Shown here piece after piece: positions 1-10,479 of a DNA stretch of 64,000 nt. Numbering within the stretch: position 1 is the stretch's first letter; the number at the start of each line of letters is the position of its first letter. The notes beneath the pieces are model-generated. The model was not told the DNA's origin. It did not search any database and was given only the letters and a program-made list of their open reading frames with translations. The DNA comes from Jacaranda mimosifolia (Eukaryota; Streptophyta; Magnoliopsida; Lamiales; Bignoniaceae), in NCBI GenBank assembly GCA_018894105.1, contig CM032128.1, positions 15,977,001 to 16,041,000 on the forward strand. Reading direction: 5' to 3'. Both the position numbers and the translations under genes were made by a program.

Positions 1-3000
1 GGATTTGATCCTCACATCCTCGCTGAGTTTTATTGATTAATATGTTGATCTAGAATGGAGACTACCATGACAAGGGCAAATCTTTGACACTTGTTTCCTC
101 CTCCAAGTCTATGGACCCTAGGGGTGCTAGAAAGAGATGTGATAGGAATAAAAGTTCTTCCTCCTAAGGAAAACAACTATTAAAATCATCCGGTGGAATC
201 AAAAAGATTATAGAGAAAATAGTCGATATTACTTTTTTCTATTTTGGTGAGGTAGGCCAATGGAAGTGGTGTTGCAAGGAATACCTTGAAAACCTCAAAG
301 AGAGTTTGTACTTTGTTGAAGTACATTTAAGGATAAATTAGTCCTCATGGGTATATGATATCACATGTGGTTCTTATCTTTGTAAGTTGTTACAAAGAAT
401 AGAAAAAAGAATTAATCTAAGTGATGTGGATATGATGCACAACCTTAGCTAAGAAGCAAGACTTGTGACCAAAGTCGAAGGCATATAATAAGTTAGACAT
501 AGGGAATTCCATACTTGGATTGGACCTTTGTTATAATGTACCATATATTGTTGAGAACATTATTTCAATTCCTATTTTGGATAGTGAAGGATTTGATCCT
601 TCTATATCAAATGAGAAATTGAAGGCATTGAAGAATGGGTTCTTTAGTTGCTTATGGTACACTTGACAAATGATTGTACATATTAGATTCTCAACCATCA
701 CTAATGCACTTTCAACGAAGTAAGAAAGTTCGATAACTAAGAAGATACCATTCTTTGGCATGCAAGACTTACATATATCTCTAAGAATAGGATGAGCAAG
801 ATGGAAGCTCTCAAAGCACTAAAAGTTAGTTGCATTGAGGACCTTCCTACTTGTAAATCTTGTTTGAAGGTAAAAATTACCAAGGCTCCTTTTGTAGGAC
901 AATCGGAGCACTCCACAAGTCTTTTAGATTTGATCCATATGGATGTTTGTGACCCACTAAAAGTTAGTGTGAGAGAAGGCTATTCCTACTTCTTCACCTT
1001 CATCGATCATTATAGTCGGTTCGGACATTGTTTCTTATGAAGTGCAAGTCCGAAACCTTTGAAAAGTTCAAAGAGTATAGGAATGAAGTGGAGAAGCAAT
1101 TGACACTTTTTATTGAAGCTCTTCGATTGGATCAGAGAGGAGAATACTTAAGTACCAAATTCTTTGATTATCTAAAGGAGAATGGGATTTTCTCCCAATG
1201 GACTCCATCGAAACACCCGAACACAATGGAATAGCCGAGAGGAAAAACCGTACCTTGTTGGACATGATGCGTTCCATGATGAGCTTTTCCAATGTGCCAA
1301 TATCCTTTTGAGGATACGCTTTAGAAATGGCCACGAAGTTACTAAATGTAGTACCTTCAAAGTTGGTGCCAAAGATGCCGCATGAGATATGGTATAGCAA
1401 AGCACCATCTTATTACTATCTAAGGGTTTGGGGGTCTCCTATTTACGTGAGATGGACAATGGGAGACAAGTTGGATAGTAGATCCACCTTGTACAAATTT
1501 ATGGGATACCCAAGAGAGTCTATGAGTTATTACTTCTATGATCCCTCAAAACAATAGGTGTTTGTTTTGAGGAACGCCACTTTTTGTAAAAGGATTTTCT
1601 ATTGGATAGAAATGGTGTTGTTGTTGAACTTGATGAAGTGCAAGATGATCATTAAATCCTACAAGCGATAGAAATAAATGAATATCAAAGAGCCTTACAC
1701 ACAACCTCTGAGAAGGTTGGATTAGATCAAGAAGTAGCTCAAAACGTTTGGATTCTTTCATGAGACTGGCCAATTGGATAGTGATCTGAAGACCTAAGAG
1801 GAAGTTATGTTGGACACAAACTTGGAATTTTGGCTTAACGCCATGACATCCGAAATGGGCTCTATGTACTCTAACAAAGTATTGACTTTGGTAGATCCAC
1901 CAAAGGGTGTAGTTCTCGTTCATTGCAAGTGGATTTATAAGCAAAAGCTAGGAGTCGATGGAGAGGTAGTGACCTTTAAGATGCGACTAGTGGCAAAGCG
2001 TTACACTTAAAGACCCAGTATCGATTTTGAGGAAACCTTTTCATCGGTCGCTATGCCTAAGTCCATTCGAATTCTACTTGCCATAGCCGTATATTATGAC
2101 TGTGAGATATGGAAAATGGATGCGAAAACCACTTTCCTTAAAGAGACATTGAAGAAGAAATTTATATGGAGAAACCACAAGGTTTTACATCCGAGGGGAG
2201 TGAACAAAAAGTTTGCAAACTCCAGAGATCCATTTATAAACTCAAATATGAGTCCTGAAATTAGAACATACGTTTTGATAGGACAGTCAAATCCTTTGGC
2301 TTTGTCAAAAATGTTTATGATCCATGTGTGTACATGAAGCCTAGTGGGAGTAATACATAGTTTATTGTGCTTTACGTCGATGACATCTTTCTCATTGAGA
2401 ATGAGATAGGAATGTTAGAGTGTGCTAAAGTGTGGTTATCTACACAATTCTCCACGAAGGATTTGGGATAAGCATCCTATGTATTAGGAATATGTATCTA
2501 TAGAGATAGATCGAGAAGGATGCTGGGGCTTTTCCAAACCCCATAAATTGACAAAATACTAAAGAGGTTTAGAATGGAAGAATCCAAGAAGGGATTTCTT
2601 CCCATGGAACATGGCATTCGTCTTTCCAAGTCTATGGTCCCCAAGACTAAATACGAAAGATAGAGGATGTCCCACATACCTTATGCCTCTGCTATTGAGA
2701 GTGTAATGTATGCAGTTCAATGTACAAGATTGGATGTGGCACGCGCTCTAAGTGTTACGAGCTATTTTCAATTTAACTTTGGTGAGTCACTGGACATCCG
2801 TAAAAGCAATCCTTAAGTATTTGATAAGGACTACGGATATGTTTTGGTAAATGACAATAGAGAATTGAAACTCGAGGGTTTTTTAAATTCTAATTTCCAA
2901 TTCGATGTAGATCATCTAAAATATAATTTTGGATTCATATTTTGCCTCAATGGCAGCATAATGAGTTGAAAGAGTTCCAAACAAGACACCACAGCCGACT

Positions 3001-3341
3001 CTACCATTAAAGTTAAATAATTTATGGTTTTGGAAATTGCAAAGGAAGGTGTTTGGATGAAAAACTTTATCCAAAAGTTGTATGTAGTAACTAGCGCACA
3101 TGAGCCCATGGTTGTCTTTGGAAGACAACTTAGGAGTTGAGCCAAGATCTGATCAGTGATCTAAACACAGTAAATGCGTTATCATTTGATATATGATATC
3201 AATTGATAAAGGCAACAACTGAGTGGATAAAGTTGCCTTATAAGAAAATATGATAGATCCACTTATTAAGCCCCTAAATGTAAACGATCTTTAAAAGACA
3301 TCTCGAGAAGATAGGCCTTAAGTCCATGGGGAATTAGTTCT
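1..3341 (+). pseudogene. Copy P gag(3' end)-pol polyprotein, degenerate
   Basis: The reading frame is broken by many stops and shifts but domains are clear in order. A ruined gag zinc knuckle lies near 225-290 (FFYFGEVGQWKWCCKEYL; first two Cys and the His lost). The protease site at 357-365 reads D-I-T instead of D-T-G. The GAG-pre-integrase and integrase core follow at about 760-1560, including the LDQRGEYLS remnant of the second catalytic Asp and a frameshift before the catalytic Glu. Reverse transcriptase spans about 1800-2540 with YVDD intact at 2373-2384, but Gln to stop follows LVAKRYT. RNase H runs about 2690-3150. A stop at 450-452 and a +1 shift near 490 are shared with D and E. No functional product is possible. 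Confidence 0.9.
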
Positions 3342-3357
3342 AGGGAAAGTGGGAGAT
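3342..3357 (+). other. Polypurine tract of copy P
   Basis: AGGGAAAGTGGGAGAT lies directly against the LTR start. In LTR retrotransposons this purine run primes plus-strand DNA synthesis. The same GTGGGAGAT tail precedes the 3' LTR of A, C and D, and of E with one change. Confidence 0.88.
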
Positions 3358-3936
3358 TATTGGAATAGTGCCCCACAAGCCAATTAGATTAACCTTATAA
3401 ACTATTTCCTTATAAGACATTCTTGATTGAATAATTTTCATTATATGACCATCTTCATCTTATGCTATTTAGTTACTTCACTAGCATTTGGATGAAGCCC
3501 TTAGATCACATATGACTATAGGACTTGATCACACATTAGATGGTGATCATGGAATAAGTCTTACATGGTTGTGATCTTAAATCTTTCAAGTCATAGGATC
3601 TTATGAGACGGGGCATCTAAGATCCGGATAGACTTGCACTAATGATACATAAATCCAAGGGTTGGATATTGCTCTATTTCATGATCAATGCCATATGAGA
3701 CATAGGTGCATGTTAGTGGGTGCTTGTTAGAGAACAAGGCATTAAAGGCCCACCCGGAGAATCCATTAGATAGCCGAAGAGGTAAGTCGGTAGTAGCAAG
3801 TTCTCCAGCTTACGCTAGTGCATATTATTAGTCTTTTTGACCTGAGAATCTATGGTAACCTTATGTTTGATCCTTATGCTTTAACTCTTCCTTGGTCATT
3901 TAGCGGGCCACTCGGGTTAAGATTGGGCATGAGCTG

Positions 3937-4422
3937 CTAGATATAGAGGTTTGTTAAATCCAAGATGGAATCTAACTCCTCACTTTTGTAAAGGGTGAGT
4001 GCATCTCCTATGTGTTCTATAATGATCAATTTCATGAAATTCTTATGCAAGGTGATGTGATAATTTGTAAATGTGTTTCCAAAGATAAGGTCATTAAGGG
4101 AATCGAATATTAAGAATAGAAGCATAGCATCGAGGCTGTTAGGGAGCTGACTAATATCTTGCCCTAGGCCTCTTTCATAGAGATAGAAGACAGAATGACT
4201 GTATTTGCATGATATACGTAATGCTAGAATGGTTCTCCAAGAGCATTCATTTTGGCTAGTTAGTTGGGCTCCATGCGCTTGAGGTTGGACATCAACCATA
4301 GAGATTTGGTACTCTTTAATTAATGAGATTAATTGAATTGAGCCGCTTAGTTTAACTGAGTTTAAACTAATGTGAATATTTGATATTCCATAAGTCATGA
4401 GGAGTTGTGATCCTATGTCCAA
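3937..4422 (-). other. Antisense open frame in LTR of copy P (161 codons)
   Basis: This open frame lies on the strand opposite to the element's own transcript, in U3. The last 120 codons align without any insertion or deletion to 51035-51397 in solo LTR F, also antisense to F. Shared segments include DLIFGNTF and an ending of the form LDSILDLTNL. Shorter stretches of the same frame remain open in D (35961-36164), B (57294-57476) and H. I recognise no domain. My hand count of P/F substitutions by codon position is 19, 14 and 22, which is only weakly skewed, so coding is not established. It may be chance openness in a constrained DNA block. Confidence 0.35.
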
Positions 4423-4559
4423 TGAATAGTAGAACCTAATAGGTCATACACAAAAGCCAAATTGAATGACCTATTGAAGGAAGGAGAATTTTCTAAGTGT
4501 TAGAAAATTCACTCTTGACCGAATTTAAAGGAGGCGAAAATTAAAGTCATTTTTAGCTT

Positions 4560-4780
4560 GATCAATTCAAAAGTTAAATTGGTCAAATTAATTTAAGAGT
4601 TAAATTAAGATCAATTAATTAATTGATGCCACATAACTACCAATTGGTCAAAATAATTTAAGAGTTAAATTAATTTTGATTAGCTTAAGAAGTTAATTAA
4701 GCACTTTGACTTAAGAGTTAAGTCAAAGTATTATTGATTAAATTAAAGTGTTTAATTTAATTAAATTGAAGAGTTAATTC
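4560..4780 (+). repeat. U3 palindrome ladder, LTR of P
   Basis: A run of short inverted repeats share the core TTAA-GAG-TTAA but have different outer arms. The clearest is 4703-4729: 12-bp perfect arms (ACTTTGACTTAA and its complement) around a GAG centre. The equivalent stretch occurs in every complete LTR in the window, about 200-400 bp upstream of the TATA box. Confidence 0.8.
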
Positions 4781-4972
4781 TAGAGAGAATTATTAAATGA
4801 AGGGTTCATTTAATATGGAATTAGAATTCATTTGGAAAACATTTCATGAGATGAAATATAAATTCCAAATACATTCAAATTCACACAACACTAATTGTTA
4901 GTGGTCACCTTGGCATGGACATGTGGCATCCCCTCTTTGAAGATGGTGTATGACCACACACCATCCTCCTCC

Positions 4973-4988
4973 TTTATACAGATATAGG
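4973..4988 (+). promoter_or_regulatory. TATA-like site, LTR of P
   Basis: TTTATACAGATATAGG occupies the position of the clean TATATATAGATATAG box of copies D (3' LTR), C and H. It is partly eroded. The U3/R boundary should lie shortly downstream. Confidence 0.5.
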
Positions 4989-5601
4989 AGGGGTGTAGCC
5001 ACAATGATGTATTATGCATGGTGTGAATTATTCTCCCAACAACAAACTTTGTCAGTGGGCATCTAATAGTTAGATTCTCCACAAATCTCTCCAACCTCCT
5101 TCATCCTCCCCATCCCTACTTGGTCTTCTTTCACCCATTTTTCTACAAATATCTCTAGCTATTTTTATTAGAGAAAGGGTCATTCTATTTGGTGTGTGGA
5201 CTATTTCGTTAGAGGCAAAACATTTGGGTTGCTATTTGCTCTTGGGAATCAGTTTTTGGCAGCCATTTGTAATGATTTCTGGGAGGACCTATTTTATTCT
5301 GATTGATCTAAAATTTTGGTTGTAGGATCGTCAAGGTGTTGAGGGAATGCAGTAAAATTTTCAACTAAAAAGGATAAGTTTTACTTAGGGAAATCCATTG
5401 GTGTTTCTGCTGCACCAAAGAGGGGACAACTTCAAGAGTTGAAGATTGTTTTCTCTTTCTCCCTGATTTTTGGGTTGATCAAGGTATTTCCCTCTCTAAA
5501 TCTGAATCCTATGCATGTCTAGATCCTTGTGGATGTGTGTGGGCTAGTTTTATTCAGTTTTTCTTTAAAATATTTGGATCTTAGTGCCACACATACCTTC
5601 A

Positions 5602-6430
5602 GAACTTATGTGGTCTCAAATTTTCTTGAAGGGGATAGTGCATTAGCTCGCCTATGAACCCATCAATGATAATATTCCTCAAACCTGCAGTTCAATATTG
5701 GGATTTCACGTTGGTGATAAGGTTTTCGGTGAAGTGATGTTGCCAAATAAGTTGGTAAGGGAAGCTATAATAAACTTGTGCACTTCTGTGATTAGGGAAC
5801 CATTTGGAGTGGTCAAATACAATAGAGAGAGCTAGCGACGGTGGATCTTCACACGCTTTTGCTCAAAAAATTGAGTTTCACGATAAATTATTTATGGAGC
5901 AATTTGTATTTTCATTAGATTAACTCTTTTCTTTTCATTGTAATCTATATAATGTGATTAGTGGCCCCCAATTGACCAAGGGACACATACTGTTTAGAAG
6001 CCTATATTTTTTATTATTATATTGCAAAAATTATGAGCACATCTTGAATTTTGTGAAGCAATTTGATAGAGATTATAATGCTTGCCATGTGCTTTTCTTA
6101 TAATCATTAACTGTACAAACAATTTCTGAGAGAAACATGCCACTTGGAGTTGCAATCATTCATGAATAGGAGTAAGATTTGTTTTTAAAGAAAAACTACC
6201 ACTTGCTACTATGACCATGAGTTTGCATGCAATTTCTTTAGGAATGAATAGAATTACTTTACAATGGCTTTGTTAGCCAAAGGGCTACGACGGAGAATTA
6301 GAAAATATGCCTGATTGAGCTCCATTGCATGTGGAGTTATTGATGGAAAATTCTAGTTAATTTGGGCTTTGCTTTTGTCTGTAATAAGTTTAACATTAAT
6401 GCATGGAAATAGTTTGTATTTGGTAAGTAT
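5602..6430. other. No gene recognised
   Basis: AT-rich sequence after the P LTR. No open frame of note, no LTR landmark and no recognised transposase motif on either strand. It may be flanking DNA into which P inserted. Confidence 0.5.
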
Positions 6431-7824
6431 GTAGTGTAAGATAATATTTTATATTATTATTTATTTTATTAGATTAATTAATGATGGGATGATTGAATAT
6501 TTATATTAGTATATAAAAATATATAGCATTGCTTACATTTGTTTCCAATGGGTTTGTTCAATTTTATGGATGTGCTAATATGTTTCCGTTAGTGCTACGA
6601 CACTTAGTAAATTATTTTAGTGCCCATAGGACGAGTTCTAAGTAAATTTTGTCTTGCTTGTCATTTAAATTAATGATTGATGTGCTTAATAAATGAATTA
6701 GGTGACTCAACAATTGATTCAATTGATTCTGAGATTGGTAATTGACTTCTAGGATTGATCTTGAAGGTGAGTGCCTAAACTTATATGTATTATATAGTAT
6801 TTTTTTTTAAAACACAAAAGGATATATACTACGTAATCCACCAACAACTTTTTATTTTACACTGCACTATATATGTATTTCACTGCACACAAAAAGAAAA
6901 ATTTCCTTGTTTTATTTCTAGATGGAAGAAAACATATGCTATTATGATTTTTTTTACTGCTTCTGGACTAACAATTAAGTTCAATGATCAACTAATTGAC
7001 TGAAATTTTTGTTACCGCTACTGCTATTGTTACTGTTAGTTAGATCCAACTTGGTCTGGGTGTGTGAGGGACTTCACCGGGCAGTAGGGGGCTTGCCGGT
7101 TGAACCCCAAATCCACATGGCCTAATCCCCCCATGCATAGCAAGAGCCATTTTACGGATGAGGTGGGTCGTAGGATTTCCTGAGGACCTAGGCTCAGGCA
7201 CTATTTTGGTAAAGTTGCACCTTGCTTGGAGCAACAAGGGACTATTACGGTGGGAGCCCCAAGATTGACTGGCTACAGGAAACTCTGTGTGATCGTTGCA
7301 TTTAATTTGTTAGTCTATGAAAATGTCTACTAAATTCTTGTTTCATTATTGCTTGATCATTTATTGTTTTCCACTGATATTCTTCTCGAATATTTTTTTT
7401 ACTGAATTAATCATGTTAAAGTCATGAACTCACATTGCACACACTTAGTATTCACTGAGTCTTTTACTCATACTCTATATTTTCTTTAATTTTCGTCTGG
7501 CAGACCTAGATCCTAACCCCAGTGAGAATGTGGATCCTGCTTATGATGAAAATCAAGACTGAAGTCTCAGTTTGAATTATTGTAGTACACTAGTTTATTT
7601 CACCTTAGCTTATCAGTGCCACTTTATTTATTATGGATTTTATTTTGATTTAGTTGAGGTTATATATTCGTACTTTGAGTCTTTGTGTTATAAAATTTGC
7701 TTGAATTATTTTGAGTATTGGGAGTTCTTTTGTTTAGCTTTATGTTTTGGACAAAAAATATTATTTATTGGGATTGAGTTTCACGCTCTGATGCTAGAAT
7801 ATATGGTTTGAATTTGGGGCATGA
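6431..7824 (+). repeat. Possible gypsy-type LTR (right end at 7824)
   Basis: The segment ends GAATTTGGGGCATGACA, a style of terminus common for Ty3/gypsy chromovirus LTRs. It holds a GC-rich island (about 7040-7260) inside AT-rich DNA, and a CACTCA/TTTACTCATAC-type stretch before GTCTGGCAGACC near 7430-7510, which resembles such LTRs. The right end abuts a truncated copia LTR. I found no matching left terminus or target duplication, so the left boundary (TGTAAGATA near 6438) is a guess. Two small open frames here (about 7040-7237 and 7572-7811) match nothing known to me. Confidence 0.3.
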
Positions 7825-8923
7825 CAAAGACACTTTGGCTTTTGATTGTGGTCTATTGGGTTCACCAATCAATTAAACATGGCTCGCAACTCCTTGCGAT
7901 TTAATTGTGGATAGTAAAATACTATATACTATTCTGATCAATCAAACTTTTTTTAATTGACAACTCTTACATTAATTTTCCCTTAATTCAAGAGTACCCA
8001 AATTTTTTGGTTGATGTTTAGCCACAAGCTTATTGAGCTCAATCAACAGGTGAAATCAATTCATGTGAACCCTTCTATTTATGAGTACCATATAAATATG
8101 ATCTTTCCATTTTCTATCTCCCGATCGAGGCTTAGGATTAAGACATTCGTCGGAACCTTAATAGCCTCAATAACTATGTATCTATCCTTTATTATCAATT
8201 CTTTTATGACTTCAACTTTGGAAACTCTTTTCCAAATTATCGCCATGCTTTGTACAATGGCTTCTTGAATCGCACATCGTAGAAATTACAAGAGATTAGC
8301 TCATTTAACAAGATGAGCAAATTGGATCCTTTATTGATTCTCAGAACCTTCCGCATACAAGTAAGCCTATTGCCAAAATATATACCTTGTGATCTGCTAA
8401 GTGATTGGTGCATAACTCAATGCATAAGCACATACATACATGATTACCATGGAATCTCAAGTCAAAGGACTAATTATATACACTATAATCATCCTCTCTA
8501 ACATGACACTTGAGCTACCTTGAGGATTTCTCTATGCTGAGTTTTTAGTGAACTTGCTTTCTAACAAGCACCTACTAACGCATATCGACATTCACTACAA
8601 TAAATGCCCATAAAATAGGGCATTGTCTAACCTTTGGAACATATATTGTTAATGCAAGTCTATCTAGATCTATGATATCCTTATCTCATAGATTCTACAA
8701 CTTAGAGTAGTTTCAAGATCACAACTATACAGACACATTTCATGATGTAGCCAACTATTGACCTACATTATGTCCCATAGTCATGTATGATATTCTGAGC
8801 TTCAACCAAATGCATAGCATAATATGAAGATGGCCAATAATATAATTATATTGATCAAAGAAGAGTGCATCATAATAAAAGTTATACGCTAATTTAATTG
8901 GCTTGTTGGGCACTACTCTAACA
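7825..8923 (-). repeat. Old truncated LTR of the main copia family
   Basis: Degenerate but alignable to the minus-strand LTRs. Landmarks in order: TTGGCTTTTG near 7832, TTAATTCAAGAGTACCC near 7984, TCTATCTCCCGATCGAGGC near 8116, AGCCTCAATAACTATG near 8162, GCTTCAACCAAATGC near 8800 and the terminus CACTACTCTAACA at 8923 (usual form CACTATTCCAACA). The U5, R and inner U3 parts are missing on the left, where the sequence switches at 7824. It is visibly more diverged than any LTR of the nest. Confidence 0.75.
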
Positions 8924-9590
8924 ACATCTCCACAGTACTCCTTCTCTCTTGTCCTCTTTATCACCATCACCTGTGACATTTTTAGTTGCTGTGAAGTTAT
9001 CCACATACCGTGCCGTACAATCATCCTCACTGCAGTAATACCCTTCTCAACTAGTTTCCATATCATTGGCAGATACTATATTACCATTCACCACTCCATT
9101 TGGCACCTAAGCATTCGCTACTGCTCCACTCCACCTTTCCACAACAACAACAACATATAATTCCTTCATAGGCTAGACTTCAGGTAAGGAGGATCAGAGT
9201 CCCTATCCCAGGGTTTTGGTAGGTATACTTGCGTCTTGAAAGACGCTACAGGTGAGTTGGAATGACTATATAAATGTAATTTTATTTTGTTCTTAATAGA
9301 TAAATATTATTATTTAATAATTATATATTAATATTAAAAAATTTATGAAGGTACACACCCTCACTGAATGGTACCAAGTTCTTGATGGGGTATTCAAGAG
9401 TAAGATACAAAAGCCCTATAAGACCTAGTCGAATATCTAGTAAGCCTTTAGAGATTTCATGCTCAGGGAGTAGAAGATATATGCATGTTATTAATATTAT
9501 TTACTTTTAAAAATTAAGTATGTTTGTGTGTTGAAAGTACACTAGCCTATTTCCTTTTCTTTCACGTATATATATGTTTATTAGGATCCC
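8924..9590. other. No gene recognised
   Basis: No convincing gene. Open frames on both strands at 8755-9160 overlap each other and match no family I know. A short CTTGCGTCTTGAAAGACGC stretch near 9228 is hairpin-like. Part of this may belong to the CACTA remnant that follows. Confidence 0.45.
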
Positions 9591-9599
9591 CAATACAAG

Positions 9600-10440
9600 A
9601 GCAATATATAGAGGATCTTTGATGCTAAAAGAGGTTACTGACTAAGCGACATGTATGGCCATGCCCAGAAGATGAGCAAGAGGCTAGAGTGGATTGGCAT
9701 AGACAATTGGGAAACCCTATGGCAGCATTGGCAATCCAAAAATTTTCAGAAGAAGTCTGTGCATGCCAAGAAGAACCAGGCTTCTAAGACTAATGCATCC
9801 TTCCATACAATAGGGAGTATCTTCATTGGGATGTATGCAGAGCCATTTAGTAAGTTTCCTAACTTTTAATCTTTAGTAAACTTAGTCTATGTTTGTTAAA
9901 TTAACTTATGTTTATAATATTTGCATAACATGTTTGTTAATTCTTATTTTGTATGTAGGCTTGGGAGTTGCAGAGAGCTTTGAAGATGGAAGAGTTTTTT
10001 GCAAATACCCATTAGAGACGAGTCGATAAGAGTCGGGCAGATGAGAGGGCGAGGAGAGCTGCTGTAAGGTTGTTACATATGACATAATCTCATTTCATTT
10101 TCCATTAGAGTGCATTTTTTTATTTGACTTTTATCGTACATGAGAGCTCACAGCAGGTACTACAAACCTAGGCTCAGCTAGAGGGTGTTCAGACCAATGT
10201 AGAGACCTAGCTGTCTGAAGTTGAGCTGTGGACTCATATCATAGGTGCCTCATAACAAGAAAAGACGGGTTTATGGGCTAAGCTACCAGTAGTTGCCCTT
10301 CTATAGTAGTGCGCTTCAAGAAGATCCACTAAGTACATCAGGTATAGGCTATTTGGAGGCTTGTTTGGAGGCCAGAATACAGGATATGAGGACCTTGTTT
10401 TCTGAGTAGTTGGGAGCATTGTAAAATTTGATCACTCAAC
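9600..10440 (+). pseudogene. CACTA (En/Spm)-type transposon gene remnant, Transposase_24-like
   Basis: The 9651-9869 frame contains ETLWQHWQSKNFQKKSV followed by HAKKNQASKTNASFHTIGS. This matches the plant pattern of W-x-x-FQ-K-S, then K-N-R, then H-x-GS found in Transposase_24/Ptta-En/Spm proteins. After a likely intron (GTAAGT at 9850 to TATGTAG ending 9958) the sequence gives LQRALKMEEFFANTH and DERARRAA, and further right SEVELWTHIIG, all in the order usual for this family. Frames do not join cleanly and stops interrupt it, so it is a relic. No CACTA termini or subterminal repeats were found. These proteins are often encoded beside the catalytic TnpD-type transposase, which is absent here. 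Confidence 0.62.
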
Positions 10441-10479
10441 TGGTCATGCATTGAGATACACAAGAAACTGCTTAATTTT

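Larger units (their letters stand above)
1..5601 (+). mobile_element. Copy P: Ty1/copia retrotransposon, 5' part outside window
   Basis: This is the 3' portion of a long-LTR copia element read on the + strand. It starts in the last part of gag and runs through protease, integrase, reverse transcriptase and RNase H to a polypurine tract and a complete 3' LTR. Family assignment rests on base-level similarity to the complete copies D and E. The order integrase before reverse transcriptase is diagnostic of Ty1/copia rather than Ty3/gypsy. The Angela/TAR-like branch is inferred from the gag seen in copies A and C. No target duplication can be tested because the 5' end is missing. Confidence 0.93.
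3358..5601 (+). repeat. 3' LTR of copy P (2244 bp)
   Basis: The LTR begins TATTGGAATAGTGCC (the usual TG end is TA here, as in copy C) and ends ACATACCTTCA. It aligns along its length with the LTRs of A-F and H. Internal landmarks: an antisense open frame at 3937-4422, a palindrome ladder at about 4560-4780, a TATA-like site near 4973 and the conserved GTGTGGA...TTAGAGGCAA block near 5190. Its terminal sequence resembles solo LTR F most closely, so P and F look like one LTR subfamily. Confidence 0.9.

Noticed and set aside
3937..4422. Ordinary protein-coding host gene of 161 aa
   Set aside because: It lies inside an LTR, repeats in other LTRs and shows no clear third-position bias; kept only as an antisense LTR frame.
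7572..7811. 79-codon frame as a gene
   Set aside because: Aromatic- and Cys-rich composition expected from AT-rich DNA, inside a probable LTR, no family match.
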